Source of the DNA: CAYZJV01 sp964616275
GTDB lineage: Bacteria; Spirochaetota; Spirochaetia; Sphaerochaetales; Sphaerochaetaceae
Assembly (NCBI GenBank): GCA_964616275.1
Contig: CAZTUL010000079.1
Coordinates: forward strand, 1-9,022
Reading direction: 5' to 3'
DNA: 9,022 nt
The stretch's first letter is position 1. Every line of letters begins with the position of its first letter. Positions 1-6,951 of this stretch are shown in pieces. A program made the position numbers and the translations under genes. The notes beneath the pieces were generated by a model. That model ran no database searches and was not told where the DNA came from. It saw nothing but the letters and a program-made list of their open reading frames with translations.

Positions 1-65
1 AGAGTGAATAGCATACAGGCAACCATACATCCCAAGAAAATGCTTTTCCCTATTACTGGTTTCAT
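1..65 (-). CDS. N-terminus of a putative secreted or membrane protein (partial)
   Basis: Only the first 21 codons are inside the window; the gene runs off the left edge. Reading the minus strand from the ATG at 65 gives MKPVIGKSIFLGCMVACMLF..., a short basic start followed by a hydrophobic stretch, as in a signal peptide or first membrane helix. The stretch MVAC is a weak lipobox candidate. A strong ribosome binding site (AGGAGG, minus strand, 77-72) lies 6 nt upstream of this ATG. An in-frame ATG at 71 directly abuts that site, so it is a less likely start. It is transcribed divergently from the lipoprotein gene at 296. The mature protein is not visible, so no function is assigned. Confidence 0.55.
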   Translation of the reverse strand, partial: MKPVIGKSIFLGCMVACMLFT

Positions 66-119
66 GGCCATCCTCCTAACAGATTTTTTATTAGGATGCC
101 ATGCGGTAAAGTATCTGGC

Positions 120-137
120 TTCATACCAAAGTATGAA
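120..137. repeat. Perfect 18-bp inverted repeat in divergent intergenic region
   Basis: TTCATAC-CAAA-GTATGAA: two 7-nt arms that are exact reverse complements around a 4-nt centre. It lies about 40 bp upstream of the ribosome binding site of the minus-strand gene and about 150 bp upstream of the lipoprotein gene. This fits a transcription factor operator for the divergent pair better than a terminator, because no T-run follows it on either strand. No regulator in the window can be tied to it: the adjacent LacI protein should prefer a site with a central CG. Confidence 0.5.
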
Positions 138-295
138 AATTCCATTAATTGAGAAAAAACTTGACATATGACTCGTGGTACAGAAAAACTAGATTATTGA
201 AACAATTTGGGGATTCTCCTTTTGGAACTGACATGAGAAGACCAGTAGAAACTGATTCATATAAAATTAATTTTTCGTCTACATGAGGAGTGAAT

Positions 296-1753
296 ATGAA
301 AAGAACTATCTTTTTAAGTGTTATGGTAATCGCTATTTCTGTGGTATTTATTTCATGCGGTACACTATTTACCAAAGGTGGAAGTGCCTATAGAAGTGGA
401 GTCTCAGCCTACGAGAGGCAGCAGTATGTTTCATCGCTGCAATCTCTTTCTGATGCTCTCTCTGTTAATCCCGAATTTGAAGAAGCTGCTCAGCTGTTTC
501 CCAAAGTCTTTGTAGAAGGAACTTCATACTATAAGAACCAAGTTGCAGCATTCGCAGGACGAAATGATCTTCAGTCTATTGATCGGGTCTATCATGCCTA
601 TGTGAACTTACAGGATTTACACACGATTGCCGGAGTTTCTGGTCGTGGTGGTATAACTATCGAGGATTTTTCTCAGGAGCTTCAGGAAATTCGCTTAATT
701 TCTGCTGATATGTGGTTTGAAAACGGACAGAATCTTCAACAAAAGGGTGATCGAGAGAGCCTTAAGCAGGCAGTTGCAGCATATGAAACAGCACGTAGTA
801 GAAATCCAAATCTCCCAAATATCGATAATCTGATTGCTACAGCATTGGAAAAAGCAACAGTTACTGTCGCAATAGTCGCTCATGGATCAAGCATTGCAGG
901 ATTATCTGAAAAGGTGGTTAAAGATGTAACGGACATTCTTTCTCAGAATCGATTCGTCCGGGTGCTTCCTTATCGTGATTTTACACCTGGAGAGGAATCG
1001 ATGGTCGGCCCACTGGATATTGCAATCATGGAAGGAATGGGGAAAGGCTGGAACTATGTCTTAGAGGTGTATACCTATCAGGGGTTTGAAGAAATTAATA
1101 AAGAAGAACCTGTAATATTACCCTCCGCAGAACCGCTTTTCTCAGGAGTTAAAAAAACATTGGGCTATAAACATAATACGTCAATATCATATAGATTGTT
1201 TAATATTAAACGGGGTGTTGCTATTGAGTTTGAAGATCAGATCAGAGAAGTTGACGGACCCTACGAATATACATTCAGTTATGTACAGTCGGAAGGTCTT
1301 CGTGAACTGAACCTCGGCGGTACAGGTAAGAAAAATCTTCGTTTTGTTACAAGCAACGCTGACGATATCCGTACTAATTCGTCTATAAGCACGTTACGTT
1401 GGGATTATGAGAATATTGAGATACCGATTGAAATATCTGATCCCACTGACCAGACACAATGGATTTCCTACTTCACTCGAAAGTATGATGACTTTGAAAC
1501 ATTTGTTCGTAATGAGAGTGAAAGAGAGCTGTTCTATGCAATTGAGGTTGTACACCACAGGCCGAGCGATACCTATTATACAATCGGACCAAACTTGGAT
1601 GAAGCGATAAGACGTTCAAAAATCAATAGTGCAATCATGAATGCTCTGAGTTATACGGGACGGAAACTGATCGAAGAGGAGAAAAAGGCTGGCGGGTCAG
1701 GATATCTCAAAGCGGGTAAACTTGCGGCTAACGCTATAAAGGATTTGTTGTAG
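296..1753 (+). CDS. TPR-like repeat lipoprotein of unknown function
   Basis: This predicts a 485-residue exported lipoprotein. Residues 1-21 form a type II signal peptide: basic MKR, a hydrophobic core, and lipobox FISC with Cys21 as the lipidation site. I start it at ATG 296 because AGGAG (286-290) lies 5 nt upstream; the in-frame GTG at 290 is itself part of that site and has none of its own. Two TPR-like helical hairpins are visible, at about residues 30-62 (AYRSGVSAYERQQY...ALSVNPEF) and 137-171 (GQNLQQKGD...AAYETARSRNPNL). From about residue 188 (VTVAIVAHGS...) the chain turns to mixed alpha/beta sequence that I cannot assign to a family; a distant relation to outer-membrane or periplasmic assembly lipoproteins is only a guess. 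It is separated from the downstream regulator by 121 bp and shows no functional link to the sugar operon. Confidence 0.85.
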   Translation: MKRTIFLSVMVIAISVVFISCGTLFTKGGSAYRSGVSAYERQQYVSSLQSLSDALSVNPEFEEAAQLFPKVFVEGTSYYKNQVAAFAGRNDLQSIDRVYHAYVNLQDLHTIAGVSGRGGITIEDFSQELQEIRLISADMWFENGQNLQQKGDRESLKQAVAAYETARSRNPNLPNIDNLIATALEKATVTVAIVAHGSSIAGLSEKVVKDVTDILSQNRFVRVLPYRDFTPGEESMVGPLDIAIMEGMGKGWNYVLEVYTYQGFEEINKEEPVILPSAEPLFSGVKKTLGYKHNTSISYRLFNIKRGVAIEFEDQIREVDGPYEYTFSYVQSEGLRELNLGGTGKKNLRFVTSNADDIRTNSSISTLRWDYENIEIPIEISDPTDQTQWISYFTRKYDDFETFVRNESERELFYAIEVVHHRPSDTYYTIGPNLDEAIRRSKINSAIMNALSYTGRKLIEEEKKAGGSGYLKAGKLAANAIKDLL

Positions 1754-1813
1754 TACGAATAATGGAAGGTCTTAGTTTTTCACTCTCGTTCCTATGCCTC
1801 CGAGAAGAGCAGG

Positions 1814-1856
1814 ATGAGTATGACTTGCATGTTGCATGATTTTGGGTCATGCTCAT
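1814..1856 (+). repeat. Imperfect inverted repeat with tandem TTGCATG in the lacI-type gene leader
   Basis: ATGAGTATGAC (1814-1824) can pair with GTCATGCTCAT (1846-1856) over 11 positions with a single mismatch that is a G-U pair in RNA. The 21-nt loop contains a tandem direct repeat TTGCATG-TTGCATG (1825-1838). The right arm's CTCAT (1852-1856) can alternatively pair with ATGAG at 1861-1865, which overlaps the regulator's ribosome binding site. There is no following T-run, so it is not an obvious terminator. It could be a protein-binding site or mRNA structure; the function is unknown. Confidence 0.35.
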
Positions 1857-1874
1857 TCGCATGAGGATGATGTA

Positions 1875-2858
1875 ATGGGAATCAGGGAGATAGCCAAGGA
1901 AGCAGGAGTTTCCGTTGCCACTGTATCTCGAGTTCTGAACGGAACCAAATTTGTCAGTGAAGATCTAAAAGAGAAAGTACTTGCATGCATACAGAAAGAG
2001 GGTTATGTAGCAAACCATGTAGCACGTAGTATGGTACTCAAGAAAACATTGACCTGTGGCCTCATAATCCCGGAAGTTTCCGAACTCTATCACCAGATGA
2101 TCTTTTCTACTGCAGAACGTATTCTGGAAAATGCCGGATACAAAGTCATGGTGTGCAGAGTGAAAGATACACTCGCAAGTGTACGAGTCTATCTTGATCT
2201 GTTACTGGAAAACCGCGTTGATGGAATACTACTTATGCATGAAACAAGTAATCCCAAAGTATACGAACAGCTGAAGAAGTCACAAATTCCCATAATTCTC
2301 GCTGGAATTGACATCCCGGGACTTCCGTTACCACAGGTAAGAATCGATGACTATCAAGCTTCCTACGATGGAACACGCTATCTCTTAGGCCTGGGGAAAC
2401 GGCATATCGGCCTAATCGGTGGGTGGGGTTACTCTGTTGGTGATAAGCGTTTAGAAGGGTACAAAGAAGCCTTGAGTGAAGCCCAACTGCCATTCAAGCC
2501 CGCTCTGATTGTCTCGGGTGATTATACTGTTGAATCAGGTAAGCTTGCGATGCAGAAACTTATTGAATCCGGAGAGAACCTGGATGCTGTGTTTGTGCTC
2601 AGTGATGAAATGGCAATTGGGGTAATGCGAGCAGTGAAAGAGGCGGGGCTATCAGTTCCGCATGATATTTCGATACTTGGATTTGATGGAATAACTGTGG
2701 GGAAATATTTGAATCCGACACTCGCAACAGTGAGCCAACCAATTGAAGAGATTGGATTGCAATCTGCAGAAGCCTTGCTGCATCTCATGAAAGGAGAATC
2801 TGTCAGACCTCTAACATTACTCTCTCATACTATTCGTGAAGGCGAGAGTGTTCAATAA
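1875..2858 (+). CDS. LacI-family transcriptional regulator of the downstream sugar operon
   Basis: This is a 327-residue protein, the usual family length. Residues 3-22 are the LacI helix-turn-helix (IREIAKEAGVSVATVSRVLN), with recognition-helix specificity pair Val14-Ala15. The hinge helix is near residues 46-56 (NHVARSMVLKK), where the usual minor-groove-intercalating Leu of 'ARxL' is Met53. Residues from about 60 to the end form a periplasmic-binding-protein-like ligand domain (CGLIIPEV..., VDGILLM, RIDDYQASYDGTRYL, LDAVFVLSDEMAIGVM, ISILGFDGI). I start it at ATG 1875 because GAGGA (1863-1867) sits 7 nt upstream and family members begin right at the first HTH helix; ATG 1836 would add 13 atypical residues. 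It lies immediately upstream of, and in the same direction as, the GH4-to-binding-protein operon, whose promoter carries a LacI-type operator. It is therefore probably a repressor released by the imported sugar or an intermediate. The ligand cannot be read from the sequence. Confidence 0.93.
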   Translation: MGIREIAKEAGVSVATVSRVLNGTKFVSEDLKEKVLACIQKEGYVANHVARSMVLKKTLTCGLIIPEVSELYHQMIFSTAERILENAGYKVMVCRVKDTLASVRVYLDLLLENRVDGILLMHETSNPKVYEQLKKSQIPIILAGIDIPGLPLPQVRIDDYQASYDGTRYLLGLGKRHIGLIGGWGYSVGDKRLEGYKEALSEAQLPFKPALIVSGDYTVESGKLAMQKLIESGENLDAVFVLSDEMAIGVMRAVKEAGLSVPHDISILGFDGITVGKYLNPTLATVSQPIEEIGLQSAEALLHLMKGESVRPLTLLSHTIREGESVQ

Positions 2859-2878
2859 CTTGAAGACATAACGCATGC

Positions 2879-2896
2879 ATACTTTCAAAGAAGTAT
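2879..2896 (+). repeat. Short inverted repeat between regulator and operon promoter
   Basis: ATACTT (2879-2884) and AAGTAT (2891-2896) are perfect reverse complements around TCAAAG. It lies 20 nt after the regulator's stop codon and just before the -35 element at 2908. It could be a weak transcription end for the regulator gene, although the downstream sequence is AAAAACTTTT rather than a clean T-run, or an accessory protein site. The CATAC...CAAA...GTAT pattern loosely resembles the inverted repeat at 120-137. Confidence 0.3.
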
Positions 2897-2907
2897 AAAA
2901 ACTTTTC

Positions 2908-2936
2908 TTGACAGGAAAACGTTTACCTCATACTAT
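2908..2936 (+). promoter_or_regulatory. Sigma-70-type promoter of the sugar operon
   Basis: A perfect -35 hexamer TTGACA (2908-2913) and a -10 hexamer TACTAT (2931-2936, 4 of 6 matches to TATAAT) are separated by exactly 17 bp. Transcription would begin around 2943-2945, about 20 nt before the GH4 start codon, giving a short leader that includes the ribosome binding site GGAG (2955-2958). It is the only strong promoter I could recognise ahead of the six-gene operon. Confidence 0.75.
2914..2927. promoter_or_regulatory. LacI-family operator within the promoter spacer
   Basis: GGAAAACGTTTACC is a near-perfect 14-bp palindrome with the central CG step typical of LacI/CcpA/PurR-type operators. 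The half-sites GGAAAAC and GGTAAAC (reverse complement of the right half) differ at one position. The Val-Ala recognition pair of the adjacent regulator is common in family members that bind centres like AACGTT (family knowledge). The site fills the gap between -35 and -10, so bound repressor would directly occlude RNA polymerase. That the neighbouring regulator is the one that binds is an inference from adjacency. Confidence 0.75.
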
Positions 2937-2964
2937 GAAGTAGCATTAGTTTTTGGAGAAGGGC

Positions 2965-4311
2965 ATGAAACTTACAATTCTCGGAGCTGCAAGTCCAAGA
3001 TTTCCTCTGTTACTACACTCGCTTTTACAGCGTGAAACGTTGATATTTACGAGTGTATATCTCTACGACATAGACACCAACAAACTGGAGTTGTTAGCAA
3101 GAACGATTCTTCCGAGGATTCTTGCGCACCATACCTCTTCCCTTGAACTCATAGTTGCCGCGACCTTGGAAGAAGCAGTCAAAGATGCTGATTATATCTT
3201 CTCATCAATCAGAGTAGGGGGACAGAAAGCTAGAGCACTTGATGAAAAAGCAGCCTTGGCATGTGATCAGATAGGACAGGAAACAGTCGGCCTAGGTGGG
3301 TTTGCCCTTGCTATGAAAACTACACCCATCGTATTGGAGCAGGTAAAGGTTATTCAGAAGTTTGCTCCAAATGCGGTACTCATTAATTTCACTAATCCCT
3401 CTGGATTGGTGACTCAGGCCGTCCACTCCCTAACAGACTTTAAAAAAATTGTAGGTATATGTGATGCTCCAGAGATGGTTGCAGATTATACATCGGCAAT
3501 CTACGGCTGTAGTAATGAAGAGATATCACTGAGGTATTATGGATTGAACCATCTTGGATGGGTGTATTCCATTCAGGTTAAGGGAAGAGAGATGATTGAT
3601 GATCTCATTAATACCAAGCTTTCTAGGTTTTTCGAAAAAGAACCGTTCTATCGTGATCTTGAGGAGCATATTCGAAAGACCCGTACCATTCCAAATGAAT
3701 ATCTTTACTACTATATACACGCCCAGAAAGTATTAAAGAACCAAAAACAGTCAGCCGTTACGAGAGCGGAGGTTATTGAAAAATTAGATGCAGAACTCTA
3801 CCAGAGATTATCAGAGGAGAATGAGGACCCGATTACTGTGTTCAATCGATATATGGATGCACGAAACAGTTCATATATGACGATGGAATCAGGGGCTGAT
3901 CGATCACAACCTGCCTTCGACTTGTTTCACCAAGAGAGAGCTAATGGGTATGATGCCATAGCGTTGAATGTGCTTTCTTCTCTTCTTCACCCCAGTGATC
4001 ATACCATAATCCTCAATATAGAGAACAATGGATTTGATCAGTCATTGCAGGATGACGATGTTATAGAAGTTTCATCAAAAGCCGTTGATGGTTGGTTTAT
4101 TCCTGTAGGTGATAGTGAAAAAATTCCTGCAGAAAGTAAGGAGCTTCTCGTACGTATGAAACAGTACGAACGGAAGGTCATTGAGGCGATTTCAAGTGGC
4201 GAAGAGAAGGATGCAGTTGCAGCTTTATCTTTGCACCCTTTCTTTCATGGTAATGCTCAGCACGTATATGCATGTTTTAAGCAAATGCAGCGAAGCATGG
4301 GGGATGCATGA
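2965..4311 (+). CDS. Glycoside hydrolase family 4 enzyme, 6-phospho-beta-glucosidase-like
   Basis: This 448-residue protein has the length and motif order of GH4 enzymes. These are cytoplasmic glycosidases that use NAD and a divalent metal to cleave the glycosidic bond by an oxidation-elimination route. Visible motifs are a Rossmann start (KLTILGAASPRFPLLLHSLL, residues 2-21), SIRVGGQKAR (81-90), GQETVGLGG (104-112), NFTNPSG (141-147), GICDAP with metal-ligand Cys166, GLNHLGW with metal-ligand His196, and IPNEYLYYY (242-250), which probably supplies the catalytic tyrosine. The GICDAP motif has Asp where many GH4 enzymes have Asn (CNxP), which I associate with a divergent 6-phospho-beta-glucosidase subgroup. 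I start it at ATG 2965 because GGAG at 2955-2958 lies 6 nt upstream; the in-frame TTG at 2953 overlaps that site. It is the first gene of the operon, and its stop overlaps the kinase start. Whether the substrate is phosphorylated is inferred from the adjacent kinase. Confidence 0.9.
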   Translation: MKLTILGAASPRFPLLLHSLLQRETLIFTSVYLYDIDTNKLELLARTILPRILAHHTSSLELIVAATLEEAVKDADYIFSSIRVGGQKARALDEKAALACDQIGQETVGLGGFALAMKTTPIVLEQVKVIQKFAPNAVLINFTNPSGLVTQAVHSLTDFKKIVGICDAPEMVADYTSAIYGCSNEEISLRYYGLNHLGWVYSIQVKGREMIDDLINTKLSRFFEKEPFYRDLEEHIRKTRTIPNEYLYYYIHAQKVLKNQKQSAVTRAEVIEKLDAELYQRLSEENEDPITVFNRYMDARNSSYMTMESGADRSQPAFDLFHQERANGYDAIALNVLSSLLHPSDHTIILNIENNGFDQSLQDDDVIEVSSKAVDGWFIPVGDSEKIPAESKELLVRMKQYERKVIEAISSGEEKDAVAALSLHPFFHGNAQHVYACFKQMQRSMGDA

Positions 4312-5228
4312 TGATTAAACCAGTGCTCACAATCGGTCCCATCTACTGTGATTTGCTTCTCGAAGGATTCTCAAGCATACCGAAAATGGGTGAAGAGCTG
4401 TTTCTTGATTCTTATGTACTTTCTGCCGGTGGGAATGCCATTGTTGCCAGTGCTATTTCCCAGTTAGGAATGCCAAGTGCAATTCTTTCCACCATAGGTA
4501 GTGATGTAATGGGTGAACACCTCGCCACTTTGCTGGCTGAAAAACACGTGCAGTTAGATTACTTACTTAAGGTTCCCTCTCAAAAAACAAACCTGAGCCT
4601 CATACTTCATGGTGCTGAAGATAGGTCCTTTCTTACATGGGTACAAGAGTTCTCAACCTATGCAGATATGCTGCAGCAGAAGCTGGAGAGTATTGATGTT
4701 GATAATTTTAGCCATATTCATGTCTGTTTCGAATATCTCGCTATACCATGCGTACAACGTTTCATTTCACGAGCTCGCGATAAGGTAATATCAGTTTCTA
4801 CCGGCTTAGGATTCCAAGACAGCCTTCTCTGGAACACTACAAGCCAGTCCTATATCTCCTATGTTGATTGGTGTTTTATGAATCTTTCAGAGGCAAAACG
4901 AATAACTCAGAGGGAAAAACTGTATGAAATCATGGCGACATTACAATCATTTATCTCAGTACCCGTTATAACGCTAGGTGCCGAAGGAGCATGTGCTCTT
5001 ACCTCGGAAGGAGATTTGCTTCACTATCCAGCAGAGGACGTTCCAGTCGTTAACACAACTGGAAGCGGCGATTCTTTTACTGCAGGATTTATTTACGGAT
5101 TAGTGCATAATCTACCACTCTCAAAATGTTTGCAGTACGGGAATCTGCTTGGTTCGCTTACCGCGAGCAGTAAGGAGTCTGTATCTCCTATGATAAGCAA
5201 GGAAATCTTGGAGGAGTATTATGGCTAG
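4308..5228 (+). CDS. PfkB (ribokinase)-family carbohydrate kinase
   Basis: This 306-residue protein is a cytoplasmic ATP-dependent sugar kinase of the PfkB fold. The first PfkB signature region is AGGNAIVASAISQLG (residues 40-54). FMNLSEAKRI (190-199) matches the usual 'N..E...L' segment, and ITLGAEGA (221-228) precedes the C-terminal signature NTTGSGDSFTAGF (249-261). In that signature Asp255 is the expected catalytic base and the GSGD loop forms the anion hole. The common leading Asp of 'DTTGAGD' is Asn249, a frequent variation. ATG 4308 overlaps the GH4 stop as ATGA. A second ATG at 4311 has better spacing (6 nt) to the upstream GGGGGA, so the protein may be one residue shorter. Its substrate cannot be read from sequence; in this operon it probably phosphorylates the imported glycoside or the sugar released by the GH4 enzyme. 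Confidence 0.9.
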   Translation: MMIKPVLTIGPIYCDLLLEGFSSIPKMGEELFLDSYVLSAGGNAIVASAISQLGMPSAILSTIGSDVMGEHLATLLAEKHVQLDYLLKVPSQKTNLSLILHGAEDRSFLTWVQEFSTYADMLQQKLESIDVDNFSHIHVCFEYLAIPCVQRFISRARDKVISVSTGLGFQDSLLWNTTSQSYISYVDWCFMNLSEAKRITQREKLYEIMATLQSFISVPVITLGAEGACALTSEGDLLHYPAEDVPVVNTTGSGDSFTAGFIYGLVHNLPLSKCLQYGNLLGSLTASSKESVSPMISKEILEEYYG

Positions 5229-6117
5229 AAAAGTAGGATATTTACATCGTCAGGAACGAAAAGCAGCTCTTTTCTTTCTATTTCCACTTTTTGTCGGTTT
5301 GGCCATCTTTTATTTCTACTCTTTTATCCAGAATATCTACTATAGTTTTACTAATCTCAGTTCATTTGGAACACCTGCTTTTATCGGGCTGGAAAATTAC
5401 AAACGACTTTTCTCAGATCCTAAGTTCTACTTATCATTAAAAAACACACTTGCATATGTTGTGTTGTGTGTACCGGCTATTGTAATCATTGCAACGTTTA
5501 ATGCGTTTCTTCTCTCTAGATTGAAACGGGGAAGCACATTCTTTAGGACAATGCTCTTTCTTCCAGCTATCACCATGCCGGCAGCAATAGGCATACTGTG
5601 GCGTTGGCTGCTTAATTATAAATTTGGATTAATCAATGTAATTCTTAATGCTCTGAATATTGAAAGTATTGCATGGTTAAGTGAACCTACCGTGGTATTG
5701 TATTCAATCAGCATTGTTCTCGTATGGTCGATGGTCGCAACCCAGATGGTCATACTGTTTTCCGGCATGCAGAATATTCCTACAATGTACTATGAAGCGG
5801 CTTTGATTGACGGAGCCTCTTCAGTGCAATCATTCTTCCGGATAACCTTGCCATTGCTTTCTCCAATACTTTTCTTTGTTGTTACTGTGAGCATTATTAA
5901 TGTGTTTCAAATTTTTGACTTTATTTTCCTGATGATTCGTTCTACTGCACTTGCTATGCAATACTCAATGTCGCTTGTGTATTACTTCTATGATCGAAGT
6001 TTCATTGCATTTGAAAAAGGGTATGGAGTTGCCGTTTCCTTGGTACTCTTCATCATCATCTTGATTGTGACGATTTTCCAATTCGTCATGCAGAAAAGGT
6101 GGGTGCATTACTCATGA
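5221..6117 (+). CDS. ABC sugar transporter permease (CUT1, MalF/UgpA-like)
   Basis: This 298-residue inner-membrane subunit has about six hydrophobic segments, near residues 17-38, 77-97, 108-128, 158-180, 213-237 and 266-289. The cytoplasmic EAA loop reads EAALIDGASS...ITLPLLSP (from residue 192); this is the contact surface for the ATPase. The periplasmic stretch FIGLENYKRLFSDPKFY (54-70) is typical of the UgpA/LacF-like permeases of the CUT1 family, which import oligosaccharides and glycosides. Its ATG lies inside the last codons of the kinase (8-nt overlap), and GGAGGAG (5210-5216) is just upstream, so the two are translationally coupled. It should pair with the following permease to form the channel. 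Confidence 0.93.
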   Translation: MARKVGYLHRQERKAALFFLFPLFVGLAIFYFYSFIQNIYYSFTNLSSFGTPAFIGLENYKRLFSDPKFYLSLKNTLAYVVLCVPAIVIIATFNAFLLSRLKRGSTFFRTMLFLPAITMPAAIGILWRWLLNYKFGLINVILNALNIESIAWLSEPTVVLYSISIVLVWSMVATQMVILFSGMQNIPTMYYEAALIDGASSVQSFFRITLPLLSPILFFVVTVSIINVFQIFDFIFLMIRSTALAMQYSMSLVYYFYDRSFIAFEKGYGVAVSLVLFIIILIVTIFQFVMQKRWVHYS

Positions 6118-6941
6118 TCAAAAAAAGTAATCTCAGCAAGATTGTTATAGTCTCACTTCTCTCTATAGCAGCAATGACTACCATATTTCCCTTCCTTTGG
6201 ATGATTCTCACTTCTCTGAAAACATACGAGGAAGCCATTCGGATACCGCCTCAAATTTTTCCAGATGTAGTACAGTGGAAGAACTATGGAATCATTGCTG
6301 ATAAGTTTCCTTTTGTGACCTTGTATATGAATACCTTTGTAGTGGTAATTATTGTCGTACTGGGAAATTTGGCTGTGTGTGCCATGGCTGCTTATGCGTT
6401 TGCACGGCTGCACTTTTTCGGGAGAGATGTCCTGTTCATTATGATATTGGGACTTCTTATGGTTCCTGGTCAAATTTTCTTAGTCCCTCATTACCAGATT
6501 ATCACCTCATGGAGACTCGGTAATACGCTTCTAGCTCTAGCGATACCAGGATTGTTTAGGGTTTTTGGAGTATTTTTTCTTCGTCAGGCATTTTTAACCA
6601 TTCCCAAAGAAATGGATGAGGCGGCATTGGTTGATGGGTGTTCCTATCAAAGAATCTTCATGAAGATTCATATACCGCTCATCAGCTCATCTCTGGTGAG
6701 CCTGGGAATATTAACAGCACTTTGGACTTGGACCGATTTGATGTGGCCTTTGATTATCAACCGTTCATTGGAGAAACTGACGCTCTCTGCTGGGTTAGCT
6801 TTTCTCATTGGAGAACATACGACCTATTACGAGCAAGTTATGGCTGGAGGTGTGATCTCATCGCTGCCAATCATTATTATCTTTGTTTTTTTTCAGCGAT
6901 ACATCATCAAAGGAATAGCTTCGACCGGAGTGAAAGGATAG
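6114..6941 (+). CDS. ABC sugar transporter permease (CUT1, MalG/UgpE-like)
   Basis: This 275-residue second channel subunit has hydrophobic segments near residues 9-33, 72-98, 106-127, 137-157, 189-213 and 248-262. The EAA loop is EAALVDGCSYQRIFMKIHIPL (begins at residue 169), followed by the MalG-like TWTDLMWPLI (204-213). The N-terminal 'LTSLKTYEEAIRIPPQIFPDVVQWKNY' segment (32-58) is characteristic of UgpE/MalG-type permeases. I start it at ATG 6114, which overlaps the upstream stop as ATGA. An in-frame GTG at 6099 would add five residues, but the GGTGGG sequence at 6098-6103 that could serve ATG 6114 overlaps it. No ATPase gene follows, so the complex presumably borrows a shared MsmX/UgpC-type ATPase. 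Confidence 0.93.
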   Translation: MIKKSNLSKIVIVSLLSIAAMTTIFPFLWMILTSLKTYEEAIRIPPQIFPDVVQWKNYGIIADKFPFVTLYMNTFVVVIIVVLGNLAVCAMAAYAFARLHFFGRDVLFIMILGLLMVPGQIFLVPHYQIITSWRLGNTLLALAIPGLFRVFGVFFLRQAFLTIPKEMDEAALVDGCSYQRIFMKIHIPLISSSLVSLGILTALWTWTDLMWPLIINRSLEKLTLSAGLAFLIGEHTTYYEQVMAGGVISSLPIIIIFVFFQRYIIKGIASTGVKG

Positions 6942-6951
6942 GAGGACTTCT

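Noticed and set aside
161..166. A perfect TTGACA that could be the -35 of the lipoprotein gene promoter.
   Set aside because: No acceptable -10 hexamer is found 15-19 bp downstream (the bases there are AAAAACT-like), so a promoter call is not supported.
1836..1874. A longer regulator start at ATG 1836.
   Set aside because: It adds 13 residues before the conserved HTH, overlaps the leader hairpin and lacks a ribosome binding site; ATG 1875 has GAGGA at proper spacing.
4750..4765. Further AACGTT-centred sequences inside genes (near 3036, 4756 and 5492) as extra LacI operators.
   Set aside because: Only the central six bases or so are symmetric and they lie within coding sequence; expected by chance.
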